In this document: positions 47,524-58,350 of the stretch, piece by piece
How positions within the stretch are numbered: position 1 is the stretch's first letter
Layout: every line of letters starts with the position of its first letter
Assembly (NCBI GenBank): GCA_026826555.1
Contig: JAKSZT010054583.1
Span: 1,873,069-1,937,068 of the forward strand
DNA: 64,000 bases
Origin: Tolypeutes matacus
Lineage: Eukaryota; Chordata; Mammalia; Cingulata; Chlamyphoridae
Reading direction: 5' to 3'
Notes under the pieces: generated by a model
What the model was told of the DNA's origin: nothing
Database searches by the model: none
The model's input: the letters and a program-made list of their open reading frames with translations, nothing else
Translations under genes and position numbers: made by a program

Positions 47524-47869
47524 AGTTGCCTTTCTGCTTACTTTTCACTTTATTTATGTTCCATCTGTATAAAGAACTCCTCAACTGAAGTTCTTGACAT
47601 TGTGTTATCATCAGTTCATCCTCTGTAAAGCAAATTCCTTGGGGAGTAAAGTTGAAGTCTTTTTTTTTAAGAGGTATTTTTGTTATGAGTAGGGTTTTAA
47701 AACTTGCAAATATGCAAGATTTCATTCTTTTGTTTATCTGAATGACAGAGCTGTTAGTCAGTTGTATTTGCACTCCAAGCTCATTCTTTGCTGCAAACCT
47801 TTTACTGGTTTGATGGAAATCATACTACTGAAAAAGCCAGCATCTATTAGAAAAGCTAATGTTTTTTAG
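47524..47869. other. Intron, nothing recognised
   Basis: Short spacer with no family assigned. Confidence 0.5.
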
Positions 47870-48065
47870 GAAAGCTAACATCTATTGAGTGCTGTGTACC
47901 AGGCTCTGTTGTAAGTGCTTAACATAAATTATTTCATTTACTCATCATAATAATTCTGTGAATAGGTACTATTATTATTCCACTTTGTAGATGAGGAAAT
48001 TAAGACATATGGAAGTTAAATAACTTGCTCAACTTCATATAATTTGTAAATAATGGAACAGAATT
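47870..48065 (+). repeat. MIR SINE
   Basis: CTATTGAGTGCTGTGTACCA, ATTATTTCATTTACTCATCA, and AGATGAGGAAATTAAGACAT, in MIR order. Confidence 0.82.
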
Positions 48066-48474
48066 GAAACCTAAGCAGACTAATGCCTGGTACTGACTTC
48101 AACTATTTTAAATATAAACCTTTAAATCATATTCAGACCATTTAAAAATAATATAAAATTCAAATCACATAGGTACCCTTACATGTAGTTATTAACAGTT
48201 GCTTTGGAAGAGTCTTTCAGTACTTAGGAGGCTAGTTCTCAGAGGACCTTAATACGCCCTAACCCCTTTTCCTTTCTCTACTAAGTGATGCTACTCATTT
48301 TTAGCAGGTTAGAATAGAACTGCCCTATGTACAGCCCTAGTATTAAATTTGAAATTTTGGTGCTATATAATTCTGTAAAGTCCAAGAAGGCTTTCTGGCT
48401 CAACAGTATGCCATTTCCACCAACTTAGGATGCCTTCAAAACGCACTTAAAATGATCATTGTAAATGTAAATCA
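48066..48474. other. Intron, nothing recognised
   Basis: Unassigned AT-rich sequence. Confidence 0.5.
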
Positions 48475-48730
48475 GGTCTCTTCACCACCCTGCTCAAACC
48501 CCACAGTGACTTCCCAACACACTCCTGCTACATGATCGGGCTGCTGCCTACCTCTCTGATCTCATCCCCTTCAAAGCTCTTCTTAGCCAGGGCTCCAGTG
48601 TTGTCTTTGACCCCTGTCCTCATCTTTGTACTTTGACAAACCTCCAGGGCCCTGTTCCCCCTTCTTTGATGCTTATAATTTCTGGCTCACAGACTTTTTC
48701 TTCTATCCCATCTGCCTTTCTATCCTCATT
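48475..48730 (-). repeat. L2 LINE fragment, minus strand
   Basis: AAACCCCACAGTGACTTCCC, CTGCCTACCTCTCTGATCTC and TCATCCCCTTC match the reversed L2 3' region as I remember it. Confidence 0.65.
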
Positions 48731-48963
48731 TGATGATACTTCTAACATCAGTTCTTCCTCACATTTTTAAAAAAGTAAACTTTATTTCAAATTCATAAAA
48801 TAACAGACAAAAGGAAGTTTAAGTTATGAAAGCATCACTCCTTTCTCGCATTTTTCAACTATCTTTATCCACAATCTATCTATCATGAGCTCTGAATTTC
48901 TGCTTTTTGACTATAGGTAACTCACTTATATACAGCTCTGACAAGTTAGTGAGGTTCTCTTGG

Positions 48964-49130
48964 TCCTTCTCAAAGTTTTGTTTGCATAAGAATTACTTGG
49001 AGAGCCTCCAGAAAGCCCAGAACTCTCTAGAATTCTTATTCATTTGGTCTGGGTTGAAGCCTGGAATTTGCATTTCTATCACTTTCTCTGATAAAGCTGA
49101 TACAGGTCCATGGATCACATTCTGAGGAGC
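48964..49130 (+). repeat. MER5A (hAT) fragment
   Basis: AGAATTACTTGGAGAGCCTC, then ATTCATTTGGTCTGGGTTGA and GCCTGGAATTTGCATTTC follow the MER5A body. The ends are worn. Confidence 0.65.
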
Positions 49131-49991
49131 TGTTGCTGTAATTAATACCAATTCCACACCTTTCCACCTTGCCAAGCCTCTTTCCACATTCTTACCTTCT
49201 TTACTCTCTACTGATGACTTCTGAGATTACTGCTTTCAAGGCCTTCTGATAAGAGTTCTCTCAGATTTTACTTTCTCAAACCAAAATTTTTTTCCTTACC
49301 GCTTTCCTTTTCTCTTCTTTTCTTCAAGGCTGTTCTCTTCCACTTAGTCTCTTTACCTCATCTCCTCTTATTGACTTTTGGCTCCTTTATCAGTTTTTTG
49401 TGTCTTGGATTATCAGTTTCTCCTTCAACAGTAAATTAGCTTTTTTTCCTCAACCTCCAAATATGATTGAATAAATTGTCTTCAAAATATTGTCCCAGTT
49501 GCTTCCTCCCTACTCTGCCAAACTTCTTGGAAGAAAAGTAATACCTTAACTCCTTCATTTGATAAATCTTTATTTCCTACAGTGTGCTTTGGTTTTCAAA
49601 GTCTTATTGATCAGCCCACTCACAAGTCATATGACTCCTAGATCTTAAATGCATAGGTCTCTTCCATCCTCTGAAGTCTTTGATATGAACTATCCTGTCT
49701 CTTCTTAAAATTTTCTTCCTTGTTTTTTTTTAGTGACTCACTTTTTAAGTTTTCACTTTTCTGGCCACTTCTGTGTGTGTTCATATAATACACCTTAATC
49801 TTCCTCTGCTTTTTCTTGAAGCTTGGAATGCTTTTCCCACTATCTAAATCTCTGCTGTCCAGTATGGAAGCCACTAGTTGCATGTACCTATTGAGCACTG
49901 GAAATATGGTTAGTTCAAATTGAGATATACCGTAAGTATAAAATACACACTGGAACTTTAAGATTTAGGGTGAAAAAAGAATGTCAAATAT
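49131..49991. other. Intron, nothing firmly recognised
   Basis: Pyrimidine-rich around 49260-49480, possibly an old LINE on the minus strand, but unproven. Confidence 0.4.
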
Positions 49992-50000
49992 CATACTAAT

Positions 50001-50098
50001 TTTTTTTTTTTTTTTATACCAGGAGGTCCTGGGTATCAAAACTCGGGTCTCTCCATATGGGAGACGGATGCCTAACCATTTGAGCCACATCCGTCCCC
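50001..50098 (-). mobile_element. DAS-type SINE, single head, minus strand
   Basis: Perfect 9-bp duplication CATACTAAT (49992-50000, 50099-50107). Reversed T-tract, GGAGGTCCTGGGTATC and GAGCCACATCCGTCC. Confidence 0.92.
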
Positions 50099-50107
50099 CA
50101 TACTAAT

Positions 50108-50679
50108 GTTTTTATATTGATTACCTGTTGATAATATTTCAGAGCTGTTGCAGTAAGTAAAGTTAATAGAATTAATTTTACCATTTCTCTTTATATGTGG
50201 CTCAACTGTAGTTCTAATAGATAGTGCTGATGTAAATCTCGCCTTTCCTTGAAGACCCAGATCAAACTTTCCATTTAGTAATGTTTCCCTTTGAATTACA
50301 GTACCCATCTCCCTGAATAGTTACCTCCCTTCCCCATGAGATACCAAGCTTCTTCAGAGCAAGAGTAATTGCCCATAGTGGGCATTCAATATTTATCAAT
50401 AGGAAAAATGACTTGGCTAATATTACTATATTATCAAAGAAGATACTTGATAAATGATGCGTGGTGGTGGTGGTGGTGGTGGGGTTGATGTGAAGAGGCA
50501 TACACTGAGCGATTAAATTCTGACATGTATGTCTGCCAGTTATGTAGAGCCACCCAGGGCCACTTCTGTAGTTTAGAACTGTGCTTTGGTTTTTACCGCC
50601 ATCTGGTGTCAGGATTAGGAAACTGTAGTTCAGCATTTCATGTCCTCCCACCCCTGCACCCCCCATTCCCCAGGTGAAT
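50108..50679. other. Intron with (GGT)n tract
   Basis: GGT trinucleotide repeat at 50461-50483. The 141-codon minus-strand frame across it is composition driven. Nothing else recognised. Confidence 0.55.
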
Positions 50680-51480
50680 GTAAGCAATCTTTACTCTGTC
50701 TGTGGGCCTGCTCTTCTTCAACCCTATTTATCCATAACAACTTATTTAATTTCAGTGTGGGAAATCTTTATTCCTCTTGAAACACTCTTTGGCTTACCTA
50801 ACTTACTTTCCTGTTTCCCTGTTTCTCTGGCCATTCTCTTTTATTCTTCTTTAACAGCTCACTCCTCTCTTAATCTTGTAGTTATTTTTAGCTCTAGGTT
50901 CTAGGCCCTCTGCTCTTTTTATCATCTGTTTTCTTTCATACCATGGCTTTAAATATTGCCTATTTATAGTCAAACATAAATGTATTGCCAGAAATTCTCT
51001 TCTGACTTTGAGACCAATATCTCTAGTTGCCTACCTACATGTTACATGAGCTTCTCAGATGTAACGTGCTCCACTCTAAAATTTGCATCTCCCACCCATA
51101 TCCCTATTTCTTAAAATCTATTGTTCTCATTTCAGTAATCTACCACGCCAGAATTCTGGGTGTCAGCTTGACTGTCCCTGGTCTCATATTTATTAGTCAA
51201 ACATTCTCCAAGGCCCACTGAGTCTACCTCCCCGGGTATGTTCTTAAGTATGTTAAGTTTGTGACCTCCTTGTCCCTGCCCCATCTAAGCTACCACTGTT
51301 TCTTGCCTGGACTAAGGCTTCTAATTAATCTCCCTGTATCCAGTCTTGACTGCATTCACATGTTTTATTTTTATTTATATAATGTCAGCCTCCAAATGGC
51401 CAGAGAGTTCTGTGATATCAGGGACTACAGATATTTGGCTCACCATTGGGTCCTCAGCACCTGACACTGATCCTAAAAAC
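50680..51480 (-). repeat. Possible ancient LINE, minus strand
   Basis: CT-rich blocks such as ATTCTGGGTGTCAGCTTGAC and CTTGCCTGGACTAAGGCTTC recall an old reversed LINE (L2-like). I cannot fix family or ends. Confidence 0.35.
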
Positions 51481-52166
51481 CCATTTCCTTAATACATTTC
51501 TAGCTACTCTGACTGGTTAATCAGTATGATTTCTGTATGACCTCTGTTAGGTTTAGTGATGGAACTTGAATGTGTTAGAATTTCTTCAATGCTTTATTTT
51601 TCAGTATTAGTGTTATATCTGAGTTCATTTGTCGTAAATGAATTTTAGCTACTTTTCACTTTTGCCCAGGGAAAGTTGTGTCTCTAGGAGCAGTATGTTT
51701 TGGGTGTTAATCAGCTTATGATCAAATGAACTTTATAATAACAATTTATATATTGGGGACTACTAAATCAATATGCTGAGATTATTTTCTGAGCATCTGA
51801 ATATCTATGCCATTGGTTTGTCTCCTAGCGTGCTTCTGTCTGAAACTTAATGTTCTTTAATTTTAATATGGAAGTACATTTGCTAAATCTTCAATTAAAA
51901 CGTGTTTCACTGTGTTCTTTTAGTACAGTCTCATGTCCTGATGGTTTTATTTAATAATTTTGGTTTGGTTTGATGTTTTAAAAGTGGTTTTGCTTATAAA
52001 GCTTTACTGCTAGAACTTAATTGCTGCTTTAAATTGATAATATTGCTTAACTAATAAATTTAATCTATAAAAGTAGAGATGACCTATAAAAAAGTTGGTA
52101 TCTAGAGATAGGCAACAATCTGTATACTAAGGATACATAGAGAAGATGGATTTAATAGGTATATAC
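51481..52166. other. Intron, nothing recognised
   Basis: AT-rich, no repeat or exon supported. Confidence 0.5.
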
Positions 52167-52394
52167 CAGGATTTCTTACCCACAACAGTATTAAAATTTT
52201 GGGCCAGATAATTCTTTGTTGTCAGGGGCTATCCTGTGCATAGTAGGATTTTAACAGCATTCCTGGCCTCTACTCATATACGCCAATGGCACACCTGCCC
52301 CATTTCCCCCTCCCCAGTTGTGACAACAAAAAATGTTTTTAGGCATTACCAAATTCACCCTGGGGGTCAAAATAGTACCAGTTGAAAACCAATG
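52167..52394 (-). repeat. MER20 (hAT), minus strand
   Basis: GGGCCAGATAATTCTTTGTT, GCTATCCTGTGCATAGTAGG, TGTGACAACAAAAAATG and an end CAGTTGAAAACCAATG: the reversed MER20 consensus as I remember it. Diverged. Confidence 0.8.
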
Positions 52395-52769
52395 ATACAT
52401 TCTATACTTAGTAGGGGATAATAGGTCATGAGATATCTCACTTAGGAAATCTCTAGGTGTCTTTTAGAGTATATTAGCCCTGTGGTATATTGTTAATGGC
52501 AAACAGCAGTAGAGACAATATATGTTTTTCACATTTTAAGACTTATTTGTGTCCTTAGATTAAAGTAACTTTTGCACTTAACCACCTGATTATACCCCAA
52601 ACTATGAAAAAGTGGTGCATTGAAAATCATATTTCACTGATAAAGTTTCATTTTGTGGACTGACTTCAGTTAGGTGATGGTAAAAAAAGGAGCCAAGAGC
52701 TGTTGCCATTTGGGGTTCTGTATGTAGATTACAGGGTTTAACTATATTATTTTATTTTTTTCTTCAAAG
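52395..52769. other. PPHLN1: Intron end with acceptor
   Basis: No repeat. TTTATTTTTTTCTTCAAAG is the polypyrimidine tract and 3' splice site (AG at 52768-52769). Confidence 0.65.
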
Positions 52770-52981
52770 GGACATGAGAGATGGCTTTAGAAGAAAAAGT
52801 TTCTATTCTTCCCATTATGCAAGAGATCGGTCTCCTCATAAAAGGGACAATTCTTATCTCAGAGAATCACCTGTAGGCCGAAAGGATTCTCCTCACAGCA
52901 GATCTGGCTCCAGTGTCAGTAGTAGAAGCTACTCTCCAGAAAGAAGCAAAACATACTCTTTCCATCAATCTCAACATAGAA
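52770..52981 (+). CDS. PPHLN1: PPHLN1 coding exon, 212 nt, Arg/Ser-rich
   Basis: Completes the split Arg codon, then 70 codons beginning DMRDGFRRKSFYSSHYARDR, then an A that starts the next Lys codon. The acceptor AG is at 52768-52769 and the donor GTATGT starts at 52982. The RS-like segment (SPHSRSGSSVSSRSYSPERS) resembles SR-protein tails and is a likely phosphorylation and nuclear-speckle signal; that role is inference. The YFYSSHYAR/RKSF core agrees with the most conserved part of periphilin's N-terminal half. It is the longest coding exon in the window. Reading on from the 62-nt exon is continuous. Confidence 0.97.
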
Positions 52982-53079
52982 GTATGTATTTTTAAGATTT
53001 TCCTTTTTTCTTTTACAACCCCACATTAATGAGAATGTACTGATTCAGATTGTCTTATAGGTATTGTGAGAGATACATT

Positions 53080-53430
53080 AAAAAAAAACTCTTATTTGGA
53101 AAAATCTCAAACTTAGAGGAAAGTTGAAAGAACAGTATAATGAACACATACACACTCACACACACACACACACGCTGTTTTTTTTTTTTTTTTTTTTTTT
53201 TTAACTATGTAAAGTTGCAGTACTCATGACATTTCACCTCTAAATTCTTCAGCTTGTAAGAACTTCCTTTGCAATCACTTCTGAAAGTCATACACTCCCA
53301 TATCTTTTGCCTGTTCCTGTACCAGACTTCTTTAATCTTCTATGGTGATATCTGTATATATCTGATACACTTTTTTTTTTTTTCATTAAAACTATCAGTA
53401 GCCTCTCCTAAATATAAGGTATGGCCTTGT
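53080..53430 (-). repeat. Old L1 3' UTR fragment with CA and T tracts
   Basis: AAACTTAGAGGAAAGTTGAA and AGAACAGTATAATGAACACA recall the reversed L1M 3' UTR start. A (CA)n at about 53143-53173 and a T-tract at 53179-53202 interrupt it. Confidence 0.5.
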
Positions 53431-53705
53431 AGAATTTAGAGCTAAAACCTACCATTGGTTTTCCAACCTCCGATTTTTTTTTTTTTTTTTTACTTTGGAG
53501 TGCCCAATATTCATGGCATTCTGCAGATCATAGCATATCAGCCTGGCTGAATTGCTTAGTATTTTGGAAAAAACAAATGAAGGAATCTCTTTTCCAGATA
53601 AGCATTCCTGTGTTATCTTTCCAGACTCTGTAGGCTGCAGTTGACCTCATTCAGAAAACTTTTCTTGCTGCCTTCTATATGCAAGGCACTGTGTTAGATC
53701 CAAAG

Positions 53706-53708
<3 letters not shown>

Positions 53709-53748
<40 letters not shown>

Positions 53749-53805
53749 ATGAACTAATGCTCCAGAATTTATAATATATATTATATATATATAATATATA
53801 TATAT
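53709..53805. repeat. (TC)n and (TA)n microsatellites
   Basis: TC tract at 53709-53744 and a TA-rich tract at 53771-53805, separated by 26 bp. Confidence 0.9.
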
Positions 53806-54042
53806 TTCCCCCAGCTAGAATGTTTTATATAACAGCTTTATCAATATGTACATGTAAAATATAACTTTGATACAAGGATTGATATGTCATAAATGAGTTA
53901 ACATGGATATGAGCATGTCAAGGGGAGAGGGACTAATTCTCACTCTAGGGATAGAGGAAAGTGTCATGGAGAAAGGGTCATTTGGGTTTATTTTGTTTCA
54001 GATTTCTACAGGTGGAAAAGTATCTTCTAGATAGAAGGAATT

Positions 54043-54180
54043 ATAAACTAAGGTACAGAAACCAGAGAAGTTCAGAATATTTCTTTTCCTCTACTTTTAA
54101 AGCTCCTTCCTATGAACTAAGGTACAGAAATCAGAGAAGTCCAGAATATTTCTTTTTCTCTACTTTTTAAGCTCCTTTCC
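54043..54180 (+). repeat. 69-bp tandem duplication, two units
   Basis: Units 54043-54111 and 54112-54180 align without gaps at about 90 % identity (about seven mismatches, all but a few C/T or A/G). Each starts near AACTAAGGTACAGAAA and ends near AAGCTCCTT. Neither unit belongs to a repeat that I recognise. The shared open frame is a consequence of 69 being a multiple of three. Confidence 0.92.
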
Positions 54181-56475
54181 ATTAGCTATCTTTTTTAATA
54201 ATGAGAGTTTTACTTTAATAGCCTTTACCTTCTGCATGTTGAGAGTGATGGAAGACCACTTTAAATCAAATTGTCTTTCCTTGTGACTATTGCTAGATTC
54301 TTTTGTTTAGCAAATATTTTTCAACTGTCTATTATTTGCAGAGCTGGGCAGTTCTTAACAAAGTGGAGGCTCAGACTCTTACTTGATACCTTGTAGTAAA
54401 GCTATTAAGTTATTTAAGGTAGTTATTGGTGATATGTCCTTACTTTTTTGAAATTTCTAAAACAGAAATTTTAGGGAGAACACCTCTTTATCAGCTTTCA
54501 GCCTCATGGTCAGTGGCCAAAACTAAAATCTTGAGATGACATGTGGAGGAGCCAAAATGGAATGCCCCTGTCTTAGGGTCACCAGTATGCTTTCCCCATC
54601 CATTGAGGTTTAAATACCTTTAATATTTGGAGTGATGGAAAAATAGCAAAGAAAGTTGGGAGACTAAAATATGGTGTAAAATGAATGAAAGAGAGTGTAT
54701 GGTTTTAATACCTTCATGTTTATTTTCGTTAGTCATTTTGCTTTGAAAGTGAAGTTCTTTAATCAAGGAAAAAAGATTGTTCTGGGAAAACTCACTTTAC
54801 AGGTTACTTTGGTTGATTGCTTAACTACTTGTGCTGAACTGTTGTTTTTCTATGCTGCTTCACCTAAATGTTTTTTTTTTAATGGTTACATAAAGCTCCT
54901 ATAACGCAGTTAATAGAGAAATCTTGTTTTAAGCAATAAATGCAAAAAGAATTTTACATATTTGTGGCACTAGTTTTTACTTTAATTATCACAATTATTT
55001 TGCTTTTCTCAGAAGACTGAGAACAGGGTCCTACAATTATCAGTCCTTTAAACTGTGTTAAGTCATATTAATGTGTTAATTTGGTTTTCTAATATAAATT
55101 GAAATTTTGGCAAAGATTTTATATGTTTCTATAAATAGCAGGTAAAAAAACTTTTTTTCTTATTTCTTTTGCCCTCATTTGTCTAATTTTTTAACTTTTA
55201 ATTTTTGCTTTTGTATAGTACTTCTTTTCAGTAAGTAATTTTTCTTATTTTAACGATCACTACTGGTTTGGTCAGGTTAATTGTTTAATGATAATTCTTT
55301 ATAATTCCTATATGTTTTAAATATTTCTCTTTTGTGTTTAATTATAAACCACAGAGCGATTTTACTGCCTTTTTTCATCTCAACTAAACTACATATTTCC
55401 CATTCTGTGTATATATACATGTGCACTCTTAGGCACACACATATTTAGTTAATTAAACTTTTATTTAGCCTTTTGGGTTAATCCTGTGGAACTTTGCACT
55501 GCTTCAGAAAAACTATCCTTCTAAATCGCAATCTTGTTTTCATCCTGTGCTTCACTTACAAGAATTTTCTGGCTATAACTTAGTTATGCCAACCTGGTCC
55601 TAGCTGTATCTGCAATATTATTTTTAGTTGCTTTTTGCTGCTCATATTCACAGTGCAGGTTGTCCTAGTTAACCCCATTTCCTTCCTCCTTGTTTACTAT
55701 GGTAAATACTTCTCTAATTAAAATTGTTTTGTTATGCCCTGTAAATTTTTACTAGAAATTTCTTTTTATTCTGCTTAATCTAGCTCAGTATCTTCTCCAC
55801 ATTTGTCAGCCCTCTCTCAGGTATTTATTTCCACCCCTCAAGTGAATCTCATTGTTTCCTTTCTTATGCTTTTGTCATTTACCTTCTGTTTAGTCTACTA
55901 GCATTAAAAGGGACTGTCTCACACTCCCATTCTCTGTTAAGGTGTTTCCTGTGATGTTTACTATATCACAGTCCAGTCCTTCCACCTTTGTATAGCTCAT
56001 TCTTTATGAAACAATTAAACCCTTTTCTTGTAACAGCTACTTAATACTAGTTATTTGTCTTAGAGCCATACGTATAAAGATATTTCTTCCTTTGTGTTGT
56101 AACCTTTTATGTATTTGAAGAGAACCATCATATCCTCATGATGTTTCTTTTCCAAGTTTAAATAAATAAAGTTCCTTCAGCTGTTCCTTTTGGCAGAATT
56201 TCCTGACATTTTGCTTTCGTGGTTTTCCTTCTGTTTCTCTTAATACCAGAATTGAACTTTTATTTTGGCAACTATATTGATTAGTGGTCCTTATGTTTTT
56301 GTTGCTTATTGAGATTATAAACAACTAAAACCTAAGCCGTTTTCAGATGTTATTTCCCAAAATGCCTCTCAGCCAGTACTTATTTCAGGCACAATGCTTG
56401 TGTTTAGTAGTTGTATTTTTTTTTTTAATCTAGGAATACTAAATTTCATCTAATTAACTTTGGCTTGTATAAAAT
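54181..56475. other. Intron, nothing recognised
   Basis: 2.3 kb of AT-rich sequence. I see no exon with flanking splice signals that matches periphilin, and no nameable repeat. Confidence 0.5.
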
Positions 56476-56580
56476 TTTTTTTGTTTGTTTGTTTGTTTTT
56501 ATTTAAAGGAGGTTCCTGGGGATTGAACCTGGGACCTCGTACGTGCGAAGCAGGCACTCAACCACTGATACATCCATTCC
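56476..56580 (-). mobile_element. DAS-related SINE head, minus strand
   Basis: Reversed (GTTT)n tail, then GGGGATTGAACCTGGGACC (reversed B box) and GCACTCAACCACTGATACAT. Slightly different from the other heads here, perhaps another subfamily. Confidence 0.8.
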
Positions 56581-56913
56581 ATATAGAGATCTTAAAATCT
56601 CATTTAGTGATCCTATGTATTAGCAGCAGATAAAAGCAGATTTTTTTTAATGGTAAATTTATACCTTCTATGTTTTTATTAATCGTTCATAATTATTTTG
56701 AGTAGCATAAAACCAAATACAGAAACCTCTAGAGACCTCTCTCTGTTGACTTTAGCTGTTATCAGTACTGTTTGCAGTAATTCAACCATTTGTGATTCCC
56801 CATCTTTATATTATCTTTTCTTAATTTCCACTGGAGGATCTCATGAAAGACTTCCTCAGGTGCTTTCTTGAAACTAAATTACAAAGCATTCCCCTCTCAA
56901 AACAGTGACATGA

Positions 56914-57076
56914 GGAAGCGGATGCGGCTCAAGCAATTGGGCTCCTGTCTACCATATGGAGGACCCCGGGTTCAGTTCCCAGGGCCTCCTGGCGAAAGCG
57001 AGTTGGCCTGCGTGGAGAGCTGGTACAAAAAGATGACGCAAAAACAAAACAAAACAAAAACACACCAAAAAACCCA
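56914..57076 (+). mobile_element. DAS-type SINE, young
   Basis: Perfect 11-bp duplication CAGTGACATGA (56903-56913, 57077-57087). Head GATGCGGCTCAAGCAATTGG, B box GGGTTCAGTTCCC, then GATGACGC and a CAAAA tail. Several CpG remain. Confidence 0.93.
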
Positions 57077-57087
57077 CAGTGACATGA

Positions 57088-57834
57088 AGATTGCCTTGCT
57101 TTGTTTTTGTAAATCCATTGTGATTCCTGGTGATGATTTATATAAGTACTTACAAAGTACCTCTTTGTTAATTCATTCTAAACATTACAGCTAGGGTTAA
57201 TGTCAAATTTACCAGTGTTACTCATATATTAATTAGGTATTATGTGCCTTTTTTGGTTGAATTTTTAAAATATCAATTCTATGGAAGATTTGTAAGTTTA
57301 TTATTTTTGATGATTTGTCTTTCTCTATGGCTCTGACTTTGGGTCCAGCCTCCTCTCATTTTCTTGTTATCAGCTGCCGTTATTAAGAATAGAAGATATT
57401 TTAAGGGAAGATTATTATTCATCAGCATTTAATCCATTTTAAGAATATATCTTCTAACAGAAGTTAAAACGTATGAGAACTAAAAATACTATTTTGAGAA
57501 GTATTTGGAAGATAGAGTCCATTAGTAACCGTTAGTGTAGTAGGAAGAGACACTTAATGTCTCTTGGCTATGAATAAATTTTGAGGTCCATATGGATTTT
57601 TGATTTATAGCTGAAATTCCAATGAAAGTTTGAGGTTTAATTCTGCTTTTAGAGAGAAGACTTTTCTCTGCAGGTTTAAAGTGGTAATGGAAATTGATTA
57701 TAAGGGTTTGTCATCAGGTCATACATATTAGGCAATAGGAATGGAGCATAAAACCATTCTCTTAGCAGTTCTCTAATTGTTAAGAGATTAACTGAAAAGA
57801 GAAAAACATTCTCTTATCACTGTTTCTTTTTTTA
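57088..57834. other. Intron, nothing recognised
   Basis: AT-rich, no repeat or exon supported. Confidence 0.5.
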
Positions 57835-58350
57835 AATTTCTAAAAAAATTTAAAGGAGCTTTAGATTACGTAAATGTTACATTGGAAATATGGGGGATTC
57901 CCTTATACCCCCACCCCACCCCCTACATTTTACCCCATTAACAACATCTTTCATTAGTGTAATACATTTGTTAGAATTGATGTACATATATTAAAGCATG
58001 GTCTATAGATTTCATTGTATTTTACCCTTTGCATAGCACAGTTTTATAGGTTTTGACTAGATGTATAATGGCTTGTATCCGTCATTGCAATATCATGCAG
58101 AACGATTCTAATGTCTCAAAAATATGCCCCATGTCACACCTATTCTTCCTTCTCCCTCCCCTCAGAACCTCTGGTGACCACTGTCTTTATATTAATGTTA
58201 CAAGTTTTTTCATTACTAGAATAATAAGTCTACTTTAGTCCATAGTTGCATTCCCCCCTTATGTTTGTTCAGTCCTCTCTCTTGAGGATTTTGGCATGGT
58301 GTTGCCCACTCTGCTTCCAACTGAGATGGGGCTTAGATCTCATGGGGCAG
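57835..58350 (-). repeat. L1 3' UTR fragment, minus strand
   Basis: Reversed copy of the family at 918-1423: A/T-rich start, GCTTTAGATTACGTAAATGT, AACATCTTTCATTAGTGTAA, and an end near CTCATGGGGCAGATGGA. Confidence 0.7.
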
